A DNA stretch of 45,837 nt, taken from positions 1-45,837 of the forward strand of contig JAICIG010000004.1 of the NCBI GenBank assembly GCA_025924495.1. The letters are read 5' to 3'. Position numbers and translations under genes: made by a program. Origin of the DNA: Pirellulales bacterium (lineage in GTDB: Bacteria; Planctomycetota; Planctomycetia; Pirellulales; JAICIG01). The notes below the pieces were generated by a model. The model saw only the letters and a program-made list of their open reading frames with translations, was not told the DNA's origin and ran no database searches. Of this stretch, positions 41,781 to 45,837 are shown in pieces (within the stretch, counting starts at the first letter, position 1; every line of letters starts with the position of its first letter).

Positions 41781-42221
41781 CTATCCGTGCAGGCGGCAAC
41801 TGCCGTCGTCGCAAGATTCGATGCGCCCAAAACGATAGCGACGCTTCGCCACTTGTCGATAACACCATTGCCAGAGCGGCAGCGTGCCCGGCAAATTGAG
41901 AATCGGCGCCAGCCACCACAACCACGGCAATCTGCGTGATAAGTATCGCAATGCCTCGGCGCCGCGATGTCGATGTCCCCGGCGATCAACCAGGTACATG
42001 TCCTGCATTAGCGCTTCATGCGACAGATCCGGATATCGCTGGCGAGTTTGAGGGTCGTGAAGCGATAAATAGGAGAGTCGTCCGCCAGTATCCCAAGCCG
42101 CCAGGCGGCGGATTTGCGAGGTGCAAATGCGGCAATGGCCGTCATAGATCACCACCTCGGCGCTGGGGCGCTGTTCGGGCGTCGGCAGAGAGGGCGCTTC
42201 GATGGTAGAGTTTTGGGGCAT
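41781..42221 (-). CDS. DCC-family thiol-disulfide oxidoreductase-like protein
   Basis: The protein has 146 residues. After a 20-residue polar leader, the DCC signature appears as VIYDGHCRICTSQIRRL, with the CxxC pair Cys30/Cys33. The family blocks 'YLSLHDPQTRQRYPDLS', 'MYLVDRRGHRHRGAEALRYL' and a C-terminal hydrophobic 'LWWLAPILNLPGTLPLWQWCYRQVAKRRY' follow. DCC proteins are thioredoxin-like in fold, with presumed redox activity that has not been tied to a pathway. It is divergent from the coiled-coil gene. Confidence 0.85.
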   Translation of the reverse strand: MPQNSTIEAPSLPTPEQRPSAEVVIYDGHCRICTSQIRRLAAWDTGGRLSYLSLHDPQTRQRYPDLSHEALMQDMYLVDRRGHRHRGAEALRYLSRRLPWLWWLAPILNLPGTLPLWQWCYRQVAKRRYRFGRIESCDDGSCRLHG

Positions 42222-42545
42222 GGTGCAATTCTAGCGAAGCGGCGAGCGAGTGTTAAAAAGCCATCGGCTGACTGGCAATTGCGGGTCGAAAGTCCGGACC
42301 CGGTCGGAACTTCTGGACTGGAGCCGGCGTCCAGAAATATAGCACTTTTTGCAATTTTGCATTGGCAATTGACCTAACACATTCGGTATACTGCGGGCAG
42401 CCGTCGAACGTGCGAACCGCATTCGTTTTCGAGTCGTTAGCCGTATGGCGGATCGTCCCGTCGAAGTTGATATAATTCTTCTCTGAACACTCCAGTAACC
42501 CAGGCGACTCTTACTCGCCCCGTGCCCTGCTAGGAGGCAACCGCA
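42222..42545. other. Divergent intergenic region with a row of hairpins
   Basis: Within this 324-bp stretch three hairpins follow one another: AGCC/GGCT (42259-42269), CGGGTC/GACCCG (42282-42302) and the perfect 8-bp TTCTGGAC/GTCCAGAA (42311-42336), then a five-T run at 42346-42350. The block could be a small structured RNA or repeat remnant. An extended -10 promoter for the downstream gene lies at 42468-42476. I see no protein-coding gene. Confidence 0.45.
42468..42476 (+). promoter_or_regulatory. Extended -10 promoter of the coiled-coil gene
   Basis: TGaTATAAT at 42468-42476 is a perfect extended -10 element. No good -35 box lies 16-18 bp upstream, which is usual for extended -10 promoters. 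The start site near 42483 gives a leader of about 63 nt before ATG 42546. Confidence 0.55.
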
Positions 42546-44177
42546 ATGGACGTCCTGAAGCAACAGATCCGACGTGCTCAGCGGCGACTCGTGTTTCAGC
42601 GTTTTCTGGCTATTTTGAGTTGGTGCTGGTTCGGCGCCTTGCTGCTGGCAGCAGCAGCGATTGCGGTGGATAAGTTTCGTCCGTTGGGGGTGCGGCCTGA
42701 GATTTGGGTAGTCGGCGCGTTGGCGTTTGGTCTGCTGGCGGCGATCGGGTGGACCTGGTTTACTCGTCGCGGCCAGCTCGAGGCGGCATTGGAGATTGAT
42801 CGCCGTTTCGGCCTGAAGGAGCGAGTTTCGAGCACTTTCGCGCTTTCGCCCGAGCAACTTCAGTCGCCCGCCGGGCAAGCGCTGGTCGAAGATGCGGTAA
42901 AACGAGTCGATCGGTTACATGTGGCGGACCAATTCCGGATCAAACTGAATCGCTGGACTTGGCTGCCGCTGGCGCCAGCCGCACTGGCGCTCGTGATCGC
43001 CGTTTTGCCTGCAGTCGGTGAGAACAAAGCCGGAGGTTCCATCTCCACTAAGGCCGACCGCAAAGCCGTGAAGACGTCGACCGAGGCGCTGCGCAAGAAG
43101 TTGATCGAACGCCGTAAGGAAGCGCGCGAGCAAGGCCTGAAGGATGCGGAGGACCTGTTTGCCAAGTTAGAGCAAGGCACGAAAGATCTCACCAAGACGG
43201 ACGCCGCCGATCGCAAACAAGCGCTAGTCAAGCTTAACGACCTGGCCAAGGACCTGGAGAAGCGTCGGGAAAAACTGGGTGGCGGCGACAAACTGCAGGA
43301 TCAACTCAAACAGCTCAAAAACATCCAGCAAGGTCCGGCAGACAAGTTTGGCGAAGCGCTGAAGAAGGGCGATTTTGAGCAAGCCCTCAAGGAGCTCAAA
43401 GAACTCCGCAACCAGCTCAATCACGACAAGCTGGATGCCGAAAGCAAGGCCCAGTTGGCCAAGCAAATGGACCAGATGGAGCAAAAGTTGCGACAGATGG
43501 TCGAAGCCCACAAGAAGCTCGAGCAAGATCTAAAGCAGCAGGCCAAGACGCTACGTGAACAGGGCCGCAAGAAAGAGGCGGACGAACTCGAGAAGCAACT
43601 TTCGAAGTTGGCTCAGCAGGCCTCGCAAATGGATCAGTTGAAGCGGATGGCCGACAAACTCGGCGAGTGCTCGAAGTGCATGAAGCAAGGCGATAAGGCG
43701 GGGGCCAAGCAGGCCATGGATGCCATGAAAACGGAACTTGCCGACCTGCAGCAGCAGGCCGAGGAAATGGCCATGCTTGAGGAAGCCTTGAGCGAACTGG
43801 ATATGACCAAGGACTCCATGAATTGCAAAGAGTGCGATGGCGTCGGCTGCCAGGCTTGCCGCGGCTCGGGAAATCGCGCTGGGCGACCCGGCATGGGCCT
43901 AGGTCGCGGCCGCGGAACTGGACCGCGGCCCGAAGAGAAGACCAATAGCGGCTTCTACGATACCAAGGCCAAGACCAAGACGGGCAAGGGAGGCGCCGTG
44001 GTCGTCGGCTCAGTCGAGGGGCCGAATATCAAAGGGCAGGTCGACCAGCAGATTCAAACCGAGTTTGAAGCCGCTCAAGCAGCCGACGAGGATCCGCTGA
44101 CCGACCAGCAACTGCCGCGAGCCTATCGCGAACACGCCAAGAAGTACTTCGATGGCCTGCGCGAAGGTAAGAAATAG
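42546..44177 (+). CDS. Membrane-anchored long coiled-coil protein with DnaJ-like CxxC knuckles
   Basis: The protein has 543 residues with a good ribosome-binding site (GGAGG 8 nt upstream). Three helices lie within residues 19-160 (FLAILSWCWFGALLLAAAAI, IWVVGALAFGLLAAIGWTW, LAPAALALVIAVLPA). From about 165 to 420 the sequence is nearly continuous Lys/Glu/Gln-rich coiled coil. Cys427-x2-Cys430-x4-Cys435-x2-Cys438 (CKECDGVGCQAC) then forms a half DnaJ-type zinc knuckle. A Gly/Arg-rich linker (GMGLGRGRGTGPRP) and a conserved-looking C-terminal 'LPRAYREHAKKYFDGLR' follow. I recognise no named family. The last motif and the layout are reminiscent of proteins found near MoxR/BatA genes in planctomycetes, which is recollection, not proof. 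Confidence 0.72.
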   Translation: MDVLKQQIRRAQRRLVFQRFLAILSWCWFGALLLAAAAIAVDKFRPLGVRPEIWVVGALAFGLLAAIGWTWFTRRGQLEAALEIDRRFGLKERVSSTFALSPEQLQSPAGQALVEDAVKRVDRLHVADQFRIKLNRWTWLPLAPAALALVIAVLPAVGENKAGGSISTKADRKAVKTSTEALRKKLIERRKEAREQGLKDAEDLFAKLEQGTKDLTKTDAADRKQALVKLNDLAKDLEKRREKLGGGDKLQDQLKQLKNIQQGPADKFGEALKKGDFEQALKELKELRNQLNHDKLDAESKAQLAKQMDQMEQKLRQMVEAHKKLEQDLKQQAKTLREQGRKKEADELEKQLSKLAQQASQMDQLKRMADKLGECSKCMKQGDKAGAKQAMDAMKTELADLQQQAEEMAMLEEALSELDMTKDSMNCKECDGVGCQACRGSGNRAGRPGMGLGRGRGTGPRPEEKTNSGFYDTKAKTKTGKGGAVVVGSVEGPNIKGQVDQQIQTEFEAAQAADEDPLTDQQLPRAYREHAKKYFDGLREGKK

Positions 44178-44217
44178 CCAAGGCCTGGAGTTCAGTCGTA
44201 GGACTGGGAACGAGCCT

Positions 44218-44262
44218 GGAAAAGCGCGAGGAGACGCCGCTTGGCGTCCGATTGCGCTTTCC
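44218..44262. terminator. Nested hairpin between convergent genes
   Basis: The outer stem pairs 44218-44227 (ggaaaagcgc) with 44254-44262 (gcgctttcc), one bulged A; the inner stem GACGCC/GGCGTC is 44233-44238 with 44243-44248. It lies 41 bp after the coiled-coil gene and 11 bp before the end of the convergent small gene, a position that suits a bidirectional terminator. Confidence 0.55.
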
Positions 44263-44272
44263 GCGAAGCGGC

Positions 44273-44521
44273 TTACGCCTTGTGGAGCCGCTGCGGCAGA
44301 GTGAACGAGTACAAGATTGTCACCGCGCCTGCCGACAGCAGGCTCCAGGGCGCCCATTCGGATGGGATCAGTTCGCGCTGCCGTCCGGCGGAAGGGTCGA
44401 GGCGGCCCATCAGCCCCTGCGAACGATCCCGGCTGGTGAGCAGCGCCTTATCAATCACCAGGCACTCGGCGCCCAGCAGGCAAGCGTAAATGCCCAGCGC
44501 CAGGAATAGTGCGCGCCACAT
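44273..44521 (-). CDS. Small two-helix membrane protein
   Basis: The protein has 82 residues, with AAAGG 8 nt before ATG 44521. It has an N-terminal helix (ALFLALGIYACLLGAECLVI), a polar loop ending 'LIPSEWAPWSLLSAGAVTILYSF', and a short basic tail. The two helices connected by about 40 residues suggest both ends are cytoplasmic. The conserved-looking WAPW motif lies at the start of the second helix. I recall very similar small proteins in other planctomycetes but cannot assign a function. Confidence 0.7.
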   Translation of the reverse strand: MWRALFLALGIYACLLGAECLVIDKALLTSRDRSQGLMGRLDPSAGRQRELIPSEWAPWSLLSAGAVTILYSFTLPQRLHKA

Positions 44522-44932
44522 GGCATCAACCTTTCTTGTGAAATGCTCCCAAAGCTGGTTGCCGCTTGCGCAGGTCGCTTAGACGCGTCTCGACCGAGTA
44601 GGGTCGATTTGTCGCCGAAGTTTCAGAGGCCCGATGACATTAACTGCGCGAGCAGGCGTCGACTCGTTGTATTCTTGTATCGGACATCAAACCCGACGAA
44701 GGCGCATTTCATCGAAATCCGCCCTATAGCCCGCAGCGCCCGAACAACTAGCAGACGGTCTTGCGCGGCGGAGGCCCTCCCAAATCGTGCGGTTCAAACT
44801 GCCTATAGCGGACACGCCGGGGATGCGGAGGCCGCGGGCAAGGGAAAAAAGGAAAAATGCGGCAACTCGCGGAGCGTTTCAATGGCGCGCATGAAACGAC
44901 CGATCAAGAGACAGCAGGCTCGGCAGGGCAGG
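44522..44932. other. Divergent intergenic region without visible features
   Basis: Apart from the flanking ribosome-binding site of the small membrane gene, this 411-bp stretch shows no gene, repeat or strong hairpin. Short frames here have no supporting start signals. The promoter at 44933-44961 begins immediately after it. Confidence 0.4.
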
Positions 44933-44961
44933 TTGTTCGGGCTTGGTCCCGGTTCTATAAT
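44933..44961 (+). promoter_or_regulatory. Sigma70-type promoter of the sensor gene
   Basis: TTGTTC (44933-44938), 17 bp, TATAAT (44956-44961). The -10 box is perfect and the spacing ideal. The start site near 44968 leaves a leader of about 30 nt before the TTG start at 44999, with GGGAG 9 nt upstream of it. Confidence 0.7.
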
Positions 44962-44998
44962 ACTCACGAGCTGTCTGACGACCCGGGAGTGAGAGCTC

Positions 44999-45837
44999 TT
45001 GTCGGCGAAACCCAAACTGCTGCTGGTCTCCGGTTCTCGTGATGGGAACGAAGCGGGGTTAGCCCGCTTGGCCGAGGTCTTCGATTTGGTCGAAGTCCGC
45101 AGCCCAATCCGCGCGCTGGCGCGACTGAGTAAAGAAGAGTTCGCTGGGGTGTTCGTCGATGCCGAGCACCTGCGCGAGGCCTTGAAGGTTGGCAAGCTGC
45201 TGCAGAATGAGCGCATCTTGCAGGGCATGCCCGATGGCGTGGTCCTGCTCGACAGCGACAATTCCATTCTCTGGGGCAATGGCCGGCTGCGAGAGTGGGC
45301 GCGGCGCGACAACGTCGTCGGCACGAACTTTTACGCTGCTCTCGGCAGTCCCGAGATTCTGGGCCCCGATTTCTGCCCATTCCATACCGCTTTGGCCACC
45401 GGCGCCGGCAGCAGTTCGACGTTGCGTTCGAGTGACAACCGTTATTACCGAGTGCATGCCGCCCCCTTGCTCGAAACTGAAGGGCCCCCAAAGAATCTGG
45501 TGGTCACCATTCGAGATGTGACCGCCGAGGTGCTGCAGCAGCAAAAGCTGGCCGCCATCCATCAGGCCGGCATCGAGCTGGCGAATCTGACTCCCGACGA
45601 ACTGTTCCATATGACCGTCGAGGAGCGGATCGAGCTGCTCAAATCGAACATCCTGCATTACACTCGCGACCTGTTGAACTACAAGGTCGTTGAAATCCGG
45701 CTGCTTGACGCGAAAACCGGCAAGCTGGAGCCGCTGTTGTCGGAAGGACTCGTGCCGGAAGCCACCGGCCGTGATCTCTATGCCCAGCCGCAAAACAACG
45801 GCGTGACGGGGTTCGTTGCCGCCACCGGCAAGAGTTA
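44999..45837 (+). CDS. PAS-GAF sensor protein, probable signalling kinase or phosphatase (3' cut by window edge)
   Basis: The first 279 codons are present and the frame runs off the window. TTG 44999 is chosen because of GGGAG 9 nt upstream and the good promoter; no in-frame ATG lies nearby upstream. Residues 1-65 look like a degenerate receiver-like fold (KLLLVSGSRDGNEAGLARL...VFVDAEHLREAL). Residues about 70-180 form a PAS domain ('LQGMPDGVVLLDSDNSILWGN', closing 'LVVTIRDVTAE'). From about 200 a GAF domain begins ('LLKSNILHYTRDLLNYKVVEIRLLD', 'NNGVTGFVAATGK'). The output domain is missing. A histidine kinase is most likely, but a PP2C-type phosphatase or diguanylate cyclase cannot be excluded. 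There is no signal peptide, so it is cytoplasmic. Confidence 0.78.
   Translation, partial: MSAKPKLLLVSGSRDGNEAGLARLAEVFDLVEVRSPIRALARLSKEEFAGVFVDAEHLREALKVGKLLQNERILQGMPDGVVLLDSDNSILWGNGRLREWARRDNVVGTNFYAALGSPEILGPDFCPFHTALATGAGSSSTLRSSDNRYYRVHAAPLLETEGPPKNLVVTIRDVTAEVLQQQKLAAIHQAGIELANLTPDELFHMTVEERIELLKSNILHYTRDLLNYKVVEIRLLDAKTGKLEPLLSEGLVPEATGRDLYAQPQNNGVTGFVAATGKS

Noticed and set aside
40782..41939. 385-codon open frame antisense to fumC
   Set aside because: It covers the intact fumC coding sequence on the other strand, has no ribosome-binding site, and its composition reads as a codon-bias shadow.
42275..42310. Possible tRNA T-arm (gggtcgaaagtcc)
   Set aside because: The sequence resembles a T-loop, but the stem pairing does not close correctly in tRNA register and no acceptor, D or anticodon arms can be fitted around it.
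42231..42878. 215-codon minus-strand frame ending in an RTFDPQ-type tail
   Set aside because: It overlaps the first third of the coiled-coil gene, which has a strong ribosome-binding site and clear membrane helices; the tail resembles known spurious-ORF ends from non-coding DNA.
1..45837. CRISPR arrays, insertion sequences, prophage or integrase genes
   Set aside because: I looked for regularly spaced direct repeats, transposase or recombinase motifs and terminal inverted repeats with a coding core, and found none; the repeats present are short palindromic elements without genes.

Overview
The window reads as chromosomal DNA of a GC-rich planctomycete, most likely Pirellulales-like. This rests on several independent signs: a formaldehyde-activating enzyme and a methylene-tetrahydromethanopterin dehydrogenase in a bacterial setting; an elongation factor G with the G1 loop AHIDSGKT, typical of the spirochaete/planctomycete/delta-proteobacterial and mitochondrial type; a small membrane protein carrying the RFQFGMRGL motif common in planctomycetes; a MoxR/DUF58/DUF4129/SpoIIM/RDD cluster; and several very large exported proteins of unknown function. 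TTG and GTG starts are frequent and Shine-Dalgarno sequences are patchy. I see no phage genes, insertion sequences, CRISPR arrays, rRNA or convincing tRNA genes.

Layout. 1-2.4 kb: the tail of a metallophosphoesterase, a secreted neutral-ceramidase-like hydrolase and a TPR protein. 2.5-5.7 kb: a BlaI/MecI repressor, BlaR1-like M56 peptidase and short secretin-like exported protein form an overlapping operon behind a perfect 19-bp-arm palindrome that overlaps its promoter. 5.7-10.5 kb: mutY with an unusual active-site Glu, a nested inverted repeat, a CPXCG zinc-ribbon protein, a menC-like enolase-superfamily enzyme, a molybdopterin oxidoreductase fused to pentapeptide repeats, and a Pro/Ala-rich tail-anchored zinc-ribbon protein. 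10.5-14 kb: a C1 island (mtdB, fae, an ATP-grasp enzyme) interleaved with a CAP-domain protein. 14-16.1 kb: plsC, a YfcE-type phosphodiesterase and rimI.

16.4-26.5 kb: two head-to-tail genes (about 10 kb) encode exported, membrane-anchored proteins of 1,134 and 2,230 residues. I read these as three copies of one ancestral module (signal peptide, roughly 1,000-residue beta-rich ectodomain, terminal membrane helices), with two copies fused in the larger gene. An inositol-monophosphatase gene lies upstream. At 27.65-27.83 kb a promoter, a structured approximately 140-nt leader and a strong intrinsic terminator sit directly before a gene of unknown function. The leader can form mutually exclusive helices like those of an attenuator or riboswitch. 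This leader and the giant-protein locus are the best candidates for something undescribed.

28.6-37.4 kb: a nine-gene minus-strand run (RDD, SpoIIM-like, a membrane protein, DUF4129, DUF4350, MoxR AAA+, DUF58, a PP1-like phosphatase, a small membrane protein), largely joined by 4-14 bp overlaps. A heptamer-based inverted repeat lies inside the start region of the DUF4350 gene. 37.4-42.2 kb: fusA with its own intrinsic terminator, fumC and a DCC-family protein. 42.2-45.8 kb: a structured non-coding stretch, a membrane-anchored coiled-coil protein with a DnaJ-like CxxC pair, a small membrane protein, and the N-terminal part of a PAS-GAF sensor protein behind a good sigma70-type promoter.
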